Below, piece by piece: positions 6,979 through 14,328 of a DNA stretch of 64,000 bases. The stretch's first letter is position 1; each line of letters starts with the position of its first letter. The stretch spans positions 124,001 to 188,000 of the forward strand of contig NZ_QQAV01000010.1 of assembly GCF_003350475.1 (NCBI RefSeq), written 5' to 3'. Source of the stretch: Pseudacidovorax intermedius (GTDB taxonomy: Bacteria > Pseudomonadota > Gammaproteobacteria > Burkholderiales > Burkholderiaceae_C). The position numbers and the translations under genes were made by a program. The notes under the pieces are model-generated. The model saw only the letters and a list, made by a program, of their open reading frames with translations. It searched no databases and was not told the origin of the DNA.

Positions 6979-8580
6979 TTAGTAGCCGAAGGCGACGTAA
7001 CTCACACTGATGCCCCACGCGTAGTTGGTGTCGGCACCGATCAGCACCGCGAACATGAAGCCTTCTGAGCCGAAGCTGTGCGACTCCACGGCGTAGCCCT
7101 GATTACTGCTGTTCTGGGTCGAACAGATGACTTGAAAGCACGCTGTGGGGAAGGTGCGAGGAAACCAGGCGCGGGTGTAGCCACCCTGCGAGACGGCGCT
7201 TCCCCAAATGACGATGAGCCCACCGGGCAGGCGCTGCCATCCACTGCCTGCTAACTGCCGCTCATCCATGGCGTTGCTGCGCATGGCGTCGGTGATGCCG
7301 TAGCCGTCGAGCGTGGTGGGCTTGGCCGTCACGCTGGCCCAGGCGGGCGTGATGGTGACGCTGCCGGCGGCCGTGAGGCGTCCCTGTGCGTCGACAGTGA
7401 AGGTGGGCGCGGCGGTTGCACTGCCGTAGTTGCCGGCGGCCACGGCGGTGTTGGCCAGGGCCAGGGTGCGGTCTGCCGTGAAGTCGCCGCCACCCGCCAG
7501 GCCGGTGCCGGCGGTGAGCTTGCGCGCGGCTGGGGCCGCATCGGTGATGCCGTAGCCGGCCAGGGTGGTGGGCTTGCCGGTGATGCTGCCCCACGCCGGC
7601 GTGATGGTCACGCTGTTGGCGGCGGTGAGGCGCCCCTGCGCATCGACGGTGAAGGTGGGCGCCGTGGTGGCGCTGCCGTAGTTGCCGGCGGCCACGGCGG
7701 TGTCGGCCAGGGTCAGCGTGCGGTCTGCGCTGAGGTCGCCGCCGCCGGCCAGGCCGGTGCCGGCGATGAGCTTGCGCGCAGCCAGGGCCGCGTCGGTGAT
7801 GCCGTAGCCGGCCACGGTGGTGGGCTTGCCGGTGATGCTCCCCCATGCGGGCGTGATGGTGACGGTGCCCGCGGCCGTGAGGCGGCCCTGCGCATCGACG
7901 GTGAAGGTGGGCGCCGCGGTCGCGCTGCCGTAGTTGCCGGCCGCCACGGTGGTGTCGGCCAGGGTCAGCGTGCGGTCGGCGGTCAGGTCACCGCCGCCCG
8001 TCAGGCCGGTGCCGGCGATGAGCTTGCGCGCGGCCTGCGCCTTGCGGGCCAGGCCCAGGGCCAGCGTGCGCGGGGTGATGGCCCGCACGTCGTCGGTGCC
8101 CTCGTCGGCCTCGGCGTCGGTGGCGATCTCGATGACGCCCAGGCGCTCGGTGGTGGCCGGCGGGTTGATGAAGCTGGTCTGCCCGAATTGGAGCGTGCTG
8201 ATGTCCGCGCTGCCGTCGAGCACGCGCAGATCGGTGGCCAGCATCATGATGCCGGCGGCGGACTTCTCCACGATGGGCTCGGCCTGGCCGTAGGTGCCCA
8301 GCAGGGTGCCGTTGTCCAGCCACAGGCCGAAGCCGCGCACGGTGTAGGTGTCGGGGCCGTCGTCGCGGATGGTGACGTGGATGGTGTCGCCCGCCACCAC
8401 GTCGCCGGCGATGGTGGCCAGGCGCTTGAACTCGCCGGGCAGCGCGGCCAGGTTGGCCGCCGGCGCAAAGGCCTGGGCAGTGAGGCCCACGCTGACCAGC
8501 GTGCGCGCATTGGTGCCGGTGTGGCCGGCGTTGACGAGCGCGGCGCGGCCGGCGTCGGTGAGCTTGAAGAGGATGGCCAT
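6979..8580 (-). CDS. H: Phage tail fibre protein (gpH-like)
   Basis: This 533-residue fibre has the P2 H N-terminal attachment domain ('LFKLTDAGRAALVNAG...', residues 1-150, with 'ADEGTDDVRAITPRTLA'). A shaft follows, made of three nearly identical 84-residue repeats, each opening ARKLxAGTGL and ending GYGITDA. The C-terminal tip (residues about 440-533, 'GSGWQRLPGGLIVIWG' to 'GISVSYVAFGY') is of the gp53-like receptor-binding type seen in many phage fibres. It determines host adsorption. It lies after gene I, as in P2, but no recognisable gpG follows. Confidence 0.9.
   Translation of the reverse strand: MAILFKLTDAGRAALVNAGHTGTNARTLVSVGLTAQAFAPAANLAALPGEFKRLATIAGDVVAGDTIHVTIRDDGPDTYTVRGFGLWLDNGTLLGTYGQAEPIVEKSAAGIMMLATDLRVLDGSADISTLQFGQTSFINPPATTERLGVIEIATDAEADEGTDDVRAITPRTLALGLARKAQAARKLIAGTGLTGGGDLTADRTLTLADTTVAAGNYGSATAAPTFTVDAQGRLTAAGTVTITPAWGSITGKPTTVAGYGITDAALAARKLIAGTGLAGGGDLSADRTLTLADTAVAAGNYGSATTAPTFTVDAQGRLTAANSVTITPAWGSITGKPTTLAGYGITDAAPAARKLTAGTGLAGGGDFTADRTLALANTAVAAGNYGSATAAPTFTVDAQGRLTAAGSVTITPAWASVTAKPTTLDGYGITDAMRSNAMDERQLAGSGWQRLPGGLIVIWGSAVSQGGYTRAWFPRTFPTACFQVICSTQNSSNQGYAVESHSFGSEGFMFAVLIGADTNYAWGISVSYVAFGY
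7276..8031. repeat. Three tandem 252-bp repeats in the tail fibre gene
   Basis: Units at 7276-7527, 7528-7779 and 7780-8031 are each exactly 252 bp (84 codons) and very similar at the DNA level. The phase was set with the shared string gagcttgcgcgc at 7516, 7768 and 8020. They encode the fibre shaft. Such in-frame repeats can gain or lose copies by recombination and so change fibre length. Confidence 0.9.
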
Positions 8581-8583
8581 GAC

Positions 8584-9132
8584 TTACTGGACCTGCAGCG
8601 CGAGCCGCGCGTAGATGACGGGCCGGCCCACGGCCACCGCCTTGACGGCAGGGGCGGCGGCCAGGCCCTGGATGGCGGTGAAGTGGCTGCGCAGCGGCTT
8701 GACGCGGGCCACCTCGGCGATGACGTCTTCCACGAAGGCGGCACTGACGCCGGCGCCGGTCTGGTCGGTGAGGGTGAAAACGAGTTCGAAGGTGTGGGGC
8801 ACGCCGCGCGGGGTGGTCTGCCACCACTCGCGAATGGCGATGTTTCCGCCGAAGGCGGCCACGGCATCGGCCACGCTGCGGTAGGTGCCGCGGCGGCGCT
8901 GGATGGCGATGGCGTTGCGCACCACGGCGCGCTTGACGGCCTCGGGCCAGTCGGTACGCCAGCCTTCCACGCCCATGCCCCAGGCCAGCCAGGGCAGCAG
9001 CGGCAGGGGGCAGGTGTCGGCGTTCCAGAGGCTGCGGTGCGGCTGCGGAATGGCCTGCAGGGCGCGCACGGCCACGGCCTCAACCGCGCGGTCCAGCGCG
9101 GTGGCGTTGGGGGGCAGGAGGCTGTCAGTCAA
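8584..9132 (-). CDS. I: Phage tail protein I (baseplate)
   Basis: This 182-residue baseplate wedge protein is of the P2 gpI family. The opening 'SLLPPNATALDRAVEA' and the internal 'LPWLAWGMGVEGW' are the family signature. It follows J, overlapping it by eight bases, and precedes the fibre gene. Confidence 0.95.
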   Translation of the reverse strand: MTDSLLPPNATALDRAVEAVAVRALQAIPQPHRSLWNADTCPLPLLPWLAWGMGVEGWRTDWPEAVKRAVVRNAIAIQRRRGTYRSVADAVAAFGGNIAIREWWQTTPRGVPHTFELVFTLTDQTGAGVSAAFVEDVIAEVARVKPLRSHFTAIQGLAAAPAVKAVAVGRPVIYARLALQVQ

Positions 9133-10027
9133 TCACGCCCCCGAAAGCCAGGTCGATGGCGGTGCAGTGGCTCGCCTGGGTGTTGCTCACGGCCACGTCG
9201 GCGGCGGGGCTGTGCAGCACCACGCGGGCCACGCCGTCGATGTGCAGGGCGGCATAGATGCCCGACAGCGTGGGCAGTCGGCCGATGCGGTGCATGGCGG
9301 CGGCGTACTGCTCGGCACGGGTCTGGATCTCGGCCATGACGCTGGACGCATCGGGGCCGGGCAGCATGTAGACGGTGGCGGCGATCTGGTAATGCACGAT
9401 GCCGGCGGGCTGCACCAGCACCTCGTCGGTGAGGGGGCGCACGTCTTGCGCGGTGAGGGCGGCATAGACCTTGTCGAGCAGGGCCTGGGTGGGCACGCCC
9501 TCGCCATCGCGGGCCAGCACGCTCACCACCACCTGCCCGGGTGTGGGGCTGACGGGGTAGGCGTCGAGCACTTGGCCGTCGGCGCTCTTGGCCTGGAAGA
9601 TGTACGCGCCCACGGGGCCGGCCACGCTGTAGCCGCGCGGCGCGAGCTGGATGCGCGCGCGGAAGTCGTCGTCGCTCTCCATTACCTCTTCGACGGGCGG
9701 CACGGCGGCGGGGTCGGCCGGGGTGATGACCAGGCGCTGCACGTCGTAGAAGGCGGCGAGCTGGTCGAGGTCGCTGCCCTGCGCGTAGGCCAGCATGACG
9801 GCGTGGGCCGAGTCGTTGCGGGCGCTGCGCTCCACCACGATCTGGTAGGCGGTGCGCTCCAGCCACTTGGTGAGCGGCTCGGACTCCAGCTCGATGACCG
9901 GCGCGGCCGGCGGGTAGGCGGCCACGAGGTCGGCCTTGAGGTCGGCGAGCACGGCCTCGAAGTCGGGCACCTGCACCACGGCGGGCGCCGGCAGCTTGCT
10001 CATGTCGATGAGCTGGGACGTACTCAT
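9125..10027 (-). CDS. J: Phage baseplate assembly protein gpJ
   Basis: This is the baseplate wedge protein, 300 residues from the ATG at 10027-10025, which overlaps the stop of W as ATGA. Any upstream extension of the same frame is antisense-like and arginine/histidine-rich and is not coding. 'LTKWLERTAYQIVVERSARN' and 'GSDLDQLAAFYDVQRL' are classic gpJ segments. Length and position (W-J-I) match P2. Confidence 0.95.
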   Translation of the reverse strand: MSTSQLIDMSKLPAPAVVQVPDFEAVLADLKADLVAAYPPAAPVIELESEPLTKWLERTAYQIVVERSARNDSAHAVMLAYAQGSDLDQLAAFYDVQRLVITPADPAAVPPVEEVMESDDDFRARIQLAPRGYSVAGPVGAYIFQAKSADGQVLDAYPVSPTPGQVVVSVLARDGEGVPTQALLDKVYAALTAQDVRPLTDEVLVQPAGIVHYQIAATVYMLPGPDASSVMAEIQTRAEQYAAAMHRIGRLPTLSGIYAALHIDGVARVVLHSPAADVAVSNTQASHCTAIDLAFGGVID

Positions 10028-10365
10028 GCCGCCAGGCCCCCGATGCTGACCGTCTGCAGCGTGGTGGCGGCCTGGCTGCGGTCCACGCGCTCGATGTTGA
10101 GTTGCGTGGTGCCGTCGCTGGCCGTGGCCAGGGTGATGCGGCGCACGGTGGTGCGCGGCTCCCACTTCATGATGGCCTGGGCGCTGGCGGCGATGAGGCG
10201 CAGGCGGTTGGCCGGCGTGGTGGGCGCGTCGATCAGCTCGGGGATGAAGCTGCCATAGCTGCGGCGCATGACGCGCGAGCCGATGGGCGTGGTGAGGATG
10301 TCGGCGATGGATTGGCCGATGTGGTCGGCATAGGCCAGCGCGCGGCCGGTGCTGGCGGACATCAT
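10024..10365 (-). CDS. W: Phage baseplate assembly protein gpW
   Basis: This 113-residue protein of the P2 gpW / T4 gp25 family joins the baseplate wedge to the sheath. 'SIADILTTPIGSRVMRRSYG' is the diagnostic gp25-like motif. It overlaps V upstream and J downstream by four bases each, indicating translational coupling in the V-W-J-I operon. Confidence 0.96.
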   Translation of the reverse strand: MMSASTGRALAYADHIGQSIADILTTPIGSRVMRRSYGSFIPELIDAPTTPANRLRLIAASAQAIMKWEPRTTVRRITLATASDGTTQLNIERVDRSQAATTLQTVSIGGLAA

Positions 10366-11117
10366 TGCGGCAGGCCCGAAAGGTCGGTGCCCTGCTGCAC
10401 CTTGTCGTGGGGGTGGGTGCGCAGGCTGATGGGGCCGCTGCGCACGTCGGTGTCGGCGCTCACGGTGCTGGTGGTCTCGATCTCGCGTGTGGAGAGCAGC
10501 GGGATGCTCATGCGGCCCACGCTTTGCGCGCCTGGCACCGCCGAGGCGCCGGAGGCGCTGAAGCCGCCCAGCATGGTGGTCAGGCCCATGACTGTGAGGT
10601 GGCCCGTGGTGGTGGTCTGCGGCGCGTCGAGGGTGATCTGCTGGGAGTGGACCGTGGCGCTGTCGCTGGCCGTGACGTCGGCCGTGGTGCAGTGGACGGT
10701 GATGCGGTCGGGGACGGTGATGTCGGCCGTGCCGCCGGCGGGCAGCGTGATGGCCAGGGCGTGGGCGGCGTGGTCGTAGCTGACCGTGGCGCCGTCGGGG
10801 TAGACGGTGACGGTCTTGTTGGGGTCGGTGCTGGGGGCGGGGTGGTCGTTCTGGTGGATGCCGCCGATCACCAGGGCGCCGGCCAGGTCACCGCCGGGCG
10901 ACAGCAGCGTGACCTGCTCGCCGACCGTGGGCGGGTTCCAGGTGCGGGTGTTGCCGGCGCGCAGCTCGTGGTACGGGCGCCAGTCGGTGACGTTCTTCCC
11001 AATCTGCACGCGCACCAGAGCGCCGGGCAGCTCGTGGCGCACTTCGGCGATGGTGCCGGTGCGCACGAGGTTCTCCAGTTTGCGCAGCACGTCCGGCAGC
11101 AACAGGTCGATGTCCAT
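10362..11117 (-). CDS. V: Phage baseplate spike protein gpV
   Basis: This is the central spike that pierces the outer membrane; 251 residues. The N-terminal OB-fold contains 'GTIAEVRHELPGALVRVQIG' and 'GEQVTLLSPGGDLAGALVIGG', as in P2 gpV. The C-terminal half is a beta-helical stretch rich in Thr/Val/Ile ('DITVPDRITVHC...'). It is the first gene of the baseplate operon, so its late promoter should lie in 11118-11361, next to the divergently oriented cargo block. Confidence 0.94.
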   Translation of the reverse strand: MDIDLLLPDVLRKLENLVRTGTIAEVRHELPGALVRVQIGKNVTDWRPYHELRAGNTRTWNPPTVGEQVTLLSPGGDLAGALVIGGIHQNDHPAPSTDPNKTVTVYPDGATVSYDHAAHALAITLPAGGTADITVPDRITVHCTTADVTASDSATVHSQQITLDAPQTTTTGHLTVMGLTTMLGGFSASGASAVPGAQSVGRMSIPLLSTREIETTSTVSADTDVRSGPISLRTHPHDKVQQGTDLSGLPQ

Positions 11118-11361
11118 GCGACCAATTTGCCGGGGGAGGTGGGCGCGCGCGAGTGGGGCTGTGTTGGGTGGGGGCGGGTAGGGATCGAGGCCAGGCGCTT
11201 CAACGCTGGCGGCGCCCTAAGTCGCCGCAGCTTGCGAAGGCTTGGGGCCAGACGTTTGGGCGCTTTTGCCTTTCGCTTGGCCGGCTTACAGTCGGCGGGC
11301 GACGGCCGCTTTCGGCCAAAAGCTGACCTTGTACGTTTGCCAGCTTGAAGGGAACGAATCC

Positions 11362-11592
11362 ATGCTCTGCCGCTTCAACGTGTTCGGTCGAATTATTGCC
11401 GTCGAGCGGGTGGGGGAGGCCTGGACTGCGTACTTGGTGGGAAACGAGGGCAAGCGGAGGCCCGCGGGCCTCGCGATTCCGTCCGATTTGGCCCCCGCCG
11501 AGCTGTCCCAGTACCTGTACGACATCTACCATGAGTCTGCGACACCCACCAACGGCGATGTCTTCGAGATTCCCTCCGCTCAGAATAGATAG
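11362..11592 (+). CDS. Small DUF7661-like cargo protein
   Basis: This 76-residue protein from ATG 11362 has a preceding GAAGGGAA ribosome-binding-like stretch. 'FNVFGRIIAVERVGEAW', then 'GNEGKRRPA', 'IPSDLAPAELSQYL' and 'IYHESATP' match my memory of the DUF7661 pattern (small FGR...KRR...IP..L......YL.DI.HE.A). No function is known for that family. It faces away from the phage late operon and is the first gene of a low-GC block inserted between V and S. Confidence 0.65.
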   Translation: MLCRFNVFGRIIAVERVGEAWTAYLVGNEGKRRPAGLAIPSDLAPAELSQYLYDIYHESATPTNGDVFEIPSAQNR

Positions 11593-11598
11593 CCCATC

Positions 11599-12096
11599 GT
11601 GGTTCGCTCTCTTTCGACGGGCCTAGACCAGAAGCAGAAGTTCGCGACCAGCACCCCTTTGTCTCCAGAAATTCGGCCTGCTTCCGTCACAGACGTGAGC
11701 GCGATGTTCAAAGTCAGGGCATCGGTCGGAGAAAACACCATGACAGCCGACGAACTTTCGGCGATAGGCGTCACGCCGGAAGCCATTGCCCTTGCTGTCA
11801 GTAGCGCGCCTTGCTCTTGGGTTGCAACCATCAATGAGGACGTCGTTGGTTTCGCCATGGTCGACTTGGATGACGCGTGCCTGTTTGCCCTGTTTGTGCT
11901 GCCCGAACATGAGGGTTGCGGGATAGGCACGCGCTTGACCCAGACCTGTGAACGCGCGTTGTTCGAGCGGCACACTGCCGCGTGGCTCGAAACTGCGAAA
12001 GGGAGCCGCGCTGCACGGCTCTATCGTCACCTCGGGTGGGGCAGCGAAGTGGAGATTGGTGACGGGGATATCCGGCTGGCGAAACAGCGGCCATGA
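11599..12096 (+). CDS. GNAT family N-acetyltransferase
   Basis: This 165-residue protein has the GCN5-related acetyltransferase fold. 'IRPASVTDVSAMFKVR' is the first strand and helix. 'FALFVLPEHEGCGIGTRL' (about residues 96-113) is motif A, with a Gly-x-Gly-x-Gly-like pyrophosphate loop for acetyl-CoA. 'AARLYRHLGW' is the motif B region. The start is taken as GTG 11599, six bases after the previous stop; a later ATG would cut into the fold. The substrate is unknown. It is lower in GC than the phage genes and reads as cargo. Confidence 0.8.
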   Translation: MVRSLSTGLDQKQKFATSTPLSPEIRPASVTDVSAMFKVRASVGENTMTADELSAIGVTPEAIALAVSSAPCSWVATINEDVVGFAMVDLDDACLFALFVLPEHEGCGIGTRLTQTCERALFERHTAAWLETAKGSRAARLYRHLGWGSEVEIGDGDIRLAKQRP

Positions 12097-12161
12097 CTGC
12101 TTCAAGCCGAGAAGGCTTTAGGCACGAGCGGCTACAGTCGGCCACTACCGGACCTTCAGCA

Positions 12162-12389
12162 ATGAAAATCGCGCCACGCTACCTCCACAAAAGCCTTTCA
12201 TTTCCGGAGCCGAGTGCTGAGAAGGCCGCACTTCTCTCCTCGCTAGAAGGTGCACCAGGCTTGGTCTTGGTTGACCACGTCGAACCTCACCACAAGGGGG
12301 GTTATCGGGTCTTGCTGGAAGTCGATCAAGTCTTGCTCGATGACTTCATTACCCACATGGATGCGCAGGGGTGGATGGACGGGCTCTGA
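12162..12389 (+). CDS. Conserved-looking small protein, unknown function
   Basis: This 75-residue protein starts MKIAPRYLHK and has no recognised family. An earlier in-frame ATG at 12093 (overlapping the acetyltransferase stop) would add 23 poorly folded residues. The later ATG is preferred because the shared TACAGTCGGC motif (possible -10) lies 20 bp upstream, implying its own transcript. The protein is acidic with alternating hydrophobic residues ('GYRVLLEVDQVLLDDFITHM'), suggesting a small alpha/beta fold. Confidence 0.55.
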   Translation: MKIAPRYLHKSLSFPEPSAEKAALLSSLEGAPGLVLVDHVEPHHKGGYRVLLEVDQVLLDDFITHMDAQGWMDGL

Positions 12390-12485
12390 CGTGTTCGCGA
12401 ATGGCAGCTCTCGGGGGACTTGGCTGGCTGCTAAGGGCCCAAAGCGGACGTCCAAAGTCCACGCCCCAAAACCACTCTCCAGCGC

Positions 12486-12872
12486 CTATTGCTGATCCGA
12501 CTCCCTATCCGGGTCCGCCTTGAAGTCGTCGATTGTGGCGTTCGGGTTGCCCCTGAGCTTCTTGCGCATGCTTTCGTGAGTACCTGAAGCATCCCTTAAG
12601 TCACCCCCGAGGTTGAGCAACAACTGTTCGGCTTCCTCATCGTGATCGGGGCCTTGGCGCACGAGCGCCTCAGCCTGCTGCAACGTATCGCGGCAGCGCA
12701 CGTACATGCCAATGGCTTCAAGTCTGGGGCGCACGGCTTCGAGTCCCTCGTAGATGCGCGGGAAGCCATGTGACAAATAGAACTCGTTGATGCCACGACG
12801 ATAGAGCGTGACGTTACCCGCCATGCCTTGAACATCGCGCTCGAACTGGGGCAGTGTTGTCATGGTCTTCAT
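12486..12872 (-). CDS. Cargo protein of unknown function, charged and mostly helical
   Basis: This 128-residue protein from ATG 12872 contains Met-Lys-Thr-Met-Thr-Thr-Leu, then a long helical segment with many Arg/Glu. The C-terminus is hydrophilic ('ATIDDFKADPDRESDQQ'). An upstream in-frame start at 12977 is possible but would add a Pro/Arg-rich region that looks non-coding. It follows the TPR gene on the same strand with about 100 bp between. No family is recognised; a toxin or immunity partner of the TPR protein is one possibility. Confidence 0.5.
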   Translation of the reverse strand: MKTMTTLPQFERDVQGMAGNVTLYRRGINEFYLSHGFPRIYEGLEAVRPRLEAIGMYVRCRDTLQQAEALVRQGPDHDEEAEQLLLNLGGDLRDASGTHESMRKKLRGNPNATIDDFKADPDRESDQQ

Positions 12873-12970
12873 TGGAAATGCGCGGACTTCTCTTTGGCTG
12901 TTGAGACCCAGGATGGCCGCTTCTGGCCGAATTCTGCCCGACGGCCGCAGGGTGCCCGCAGCGTAGTACG

Positions 12971-13414
12971 TCACCACACGCCGGAAGCGGGCGGAGCAAG
13001 CTTCGTTTTCAAAAACGCGAAGTACTTGGGGTCGTCTAGAGCAAATATCTCCTTTCCCTCCAGCATGTACGCTCTTGCCAGATGTTCTGCTGCCACTTCG
13101 TTTTGCCCTCGCTCAAGTGCGCATTGGCCGAGGCGCAGATGAAGGAAGGGGTTGCCGAAACCACTTGGACAGCGCATCGCGTACTCCATTGCCTCTGAAC
13201 CTGAGACGAAGAAGCCGCCGAGGAAGCATGCGTCGCCTATGGCGGCGAGAATCCAGGTACTGGACTCCCAATCGGCCTGCGGTGCTGGCAATAACACCCA
13301 AGCCTTGTTGTACGTCGCGATTGCCTCTTTATAGAGCCGCTGCTCAGCAAGCGCGTCCCCGTCAGCGCAGATCTGCTTGATATCTGCGTGGATGGCACTC
13401 GGCAAGTCGTTCAT
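12971..13414 (-). CDS. Tetratricopeptide-repeat protein
   Basis: This 147-residue protein is taken from ATG 13414 (MNDLPSAIHAD); the frame is open further upstream, but that part is Ser/Arg/His-rich and unlikely to be coding. It has two to three TPR-like helix pairs: 'GDALAEQRLYKEAIATYNKA', 'LAAIGDACFLGGFFVSGSEA' and 'LHLRLGQCALERGQNEVAAE'. Small TPR proteins of this kind often serve as immunity proteins or chaperones beside polymorphic toxins, but no toxin is recognised here, so that role is speculative. GC is lower than in the flanking phage genes. Confidence 0.7.
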   Translation of the reverse strand: MNDLPSAIHADIKQICADGDALAEQRLYKEAIATYNKAWVLLPAPQADWESSTWILAAIGDACFLGGFFVSGSEAMEYAMRCPSGFGNPFLHLRLGQCALERGQNEVAAEHLARAYMLEGKEIFALDDPKYFAFLKTKLAPPASGVW

Positions 13415-13559
13415 GGCGATTGGTGAACTGAAGGGAGGGCGGGAAGGTGAGCTTCTGGCCTGATTGTGTTGGTGATGCGAACGGCTGCTGCTGGCCGGTA
13501 GAAGCCAGCGAGAGCCTAGCACCAGCCGCGGGCGCTCCCACTGCCCCGAACGGGCGATT

Positions 13560-13775
13560 TCAGAACGGCGCCGGCGACCTCACCACCTCCACCGGCCCAA
13601 TCCCGTTGTAGACCACCGCCCCGCTGGAGCTGGTCACCACCCACCGCCCATTGATGCCCTCGCCGGGCTTGATGTCGTACTCCTCGGGCGGGAGCGGCAG
13701 CACGATCTCGTCTTGCACGCGGTCGCTGTACCAGGCCGGCACGCGCAGCAGGGTGGGGTGTCCGAAGAGGCTCAT
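13560..13775 (-). CDS. Small phage protein, unknown
   Basis: This 71-residue protein (MSLFGHPTLLRVPAW...) has GC content like the phage late genes and a compact beta-strand pattern ('GRWVVTSSSGAVVYNGIGPV'). It is divergent from the SOS-boxed gene at 13850; their starts are 75 bp apart. It may be the original phage gene of this interval, before the cargo arrived. No family is recognised. Confidence 0.5.
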   Translation of the reverse strand: MSLFGHPTLLRVPAWYSDRVQDEIVLPLPPEEYDIKPGEGINGRWVVTSSSGAVVYNGIGPVEVVRSPAPF

Positions 13776-13811
13776 GGGAGGGTCTAGGTGATGTCAACTA
13801 GGGTTGCCGAA

Positions 13812-13831
13812 TACTGTGCAAATGTACAGTG
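13812..13831 (+). promoter_or_regulatory. LexA (SOS) box overlapping the promoter of the 13850 gene
   Basis: The sequence contains CTGT-GCAAATGT-ACAG, a perfect match to CTGT-N8-ACAG, the LexA operator half-sites used by gamma- and betaproteobacteria, with T-A before and T-G after. It overlaps a plausible sigma-70 promoter: -35 TGTGCA (13815-13820), a 17-bp spacer, and -10 TAGACT (13838-13843). Transcription would begin at about the A of the ATG at 13850, so the mRNA may be leaderless. Confidence 0.7.
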
Positions 13832-13849
13832 TTTGGCTAGACTGGCCGC

Positions 13850-14044
13850 ATGAACACCCAAGACGACGAAACCTGGATCGCGGCCTGCGCGCACCGCCTC
13901 CAGCTGCACTGGCGCACGGTCGACCCCATCGAGCTGGAGGCGACGGCGCGCGAGATTGCGCATGACACCCAGCTGCGCGCGCTGGCCCCCAGCCTGGCGG
14001 CCTCGCGCTGGCTTGCGCCCATCGAGGCGCCGCATGGCGGTTGA
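13850..14044 (+). CDS. SOS-controlled small phage protein
   Basis: This 64-residue, probably helical protein (MNTQDDETWIAACAHRLQ...) has its ATG only 18 bp after a LexA box and about 6 bp after a -10 element. It is rich in Trp/His/Arg and has no membrane segment. The stop overlaps the next gene's start, giving an operon. It may be a DNA-damage-induced regulator, by analogy with the SOS-controlled tum antirepressor of P2-like phage 186, but there is no sequence similarity I can claim. Confidence 0.6.
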   Translation: MNTQDDETWIAACAHRLQLHWRTVDPIELEATAREIAHDTQLRALAPSLAASRWLAPIEAPHGG

Positions 14045-14273
14045 GCAGCTGCTGATTGCCGTGTGTGGGGCCCTGGCGGCTTGGCTGTCGCAGGACGCGC
14101 GGCGCGACCGGGCGCGGTGGGCTTGCCTGTTCGGGCTGGCCAGTCAGCCCTTCTTTCTGGCTGCGACGTGGCGGGCCGGGCAGTGGGGCATGTTCGCGCT
14201 GGCCCTGCTGTACACGGCGGCCTGGATGCGCGGCGCCTGGGCCTACTGGCTCGCGCCGGCGTGGCGGCGCTGA
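14034..14273 (+). CDS. Small phage membrane protein
   Basis: This 79-residue protein starts at ATG 14034, overlapping the previous gene by 11 bp. It has two to three hydrophobic helices ('QLLIAVCGALAAWL', 'WACLFGLASQPFFLAATW', 'GMFALALLYTAAWMRGAWAY'). Small proteins with this 'CLFGLASQPFF..ATW.AGQWG.F.L...Y' pattern are widespread in prophages, with unknown function. It is co-transcribed with the SOS-boxed gene. Its last 36 bp are duplicated 550 bp downstream. Confidence 0.65.
   Translation: MAVEQLLIAVCGALAAWLSQDARRDRARWACLFGLASQPFFLAATWRAGQWGMFALALLYTAAWMRGAWAYWLAPAWRR
14238..14273. repeat. 36-bp direct repeat, copy 1 (3' end of the membrane protein gene)
   Basis: This stretch is repeated at 14791-14826 with one mismatch (GGC versus GCC). 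Both copies include the last codons and stop of the 14034 gene. The repeats flank the 14329-14730 gene, as expected if that gene was inserted by recombination and duplicated the target end. Confidence 0.85.
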
Positions 14274-14328
14274 TCGTGCTGATGCCGGTATGTGGGCAGT
14301 ACACCGACTTAGGAGCCGTGGCGTCCGG

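Noticed and set aside
7276-8031. Regular repeats as a CRISPR array
   Set aside because: Units are 252 bp, contiguous, in frame and coding; there are no spacers.
9125-10165. Longer N-terminus for gpJ (start at 10165)
   Set aside because: The extra 46 codons are the shadow of gene W. The ATG at 10027 overlaps the W stop as expected for coupled genes.
11118-11361. N-terminal extension of the DUF7661-like gene from 11242
   Set aside because: The extra 40 codons cover a likely promoter and do not fit the family's short length.
12093-12161. Earlier start (12093) for the small cargo protein
   Set aside because: Kept as an alternative only: it overlaps the acetyltransferase stop, but the extra residues look unstructured and the promoter-like motif lies between the two starts.
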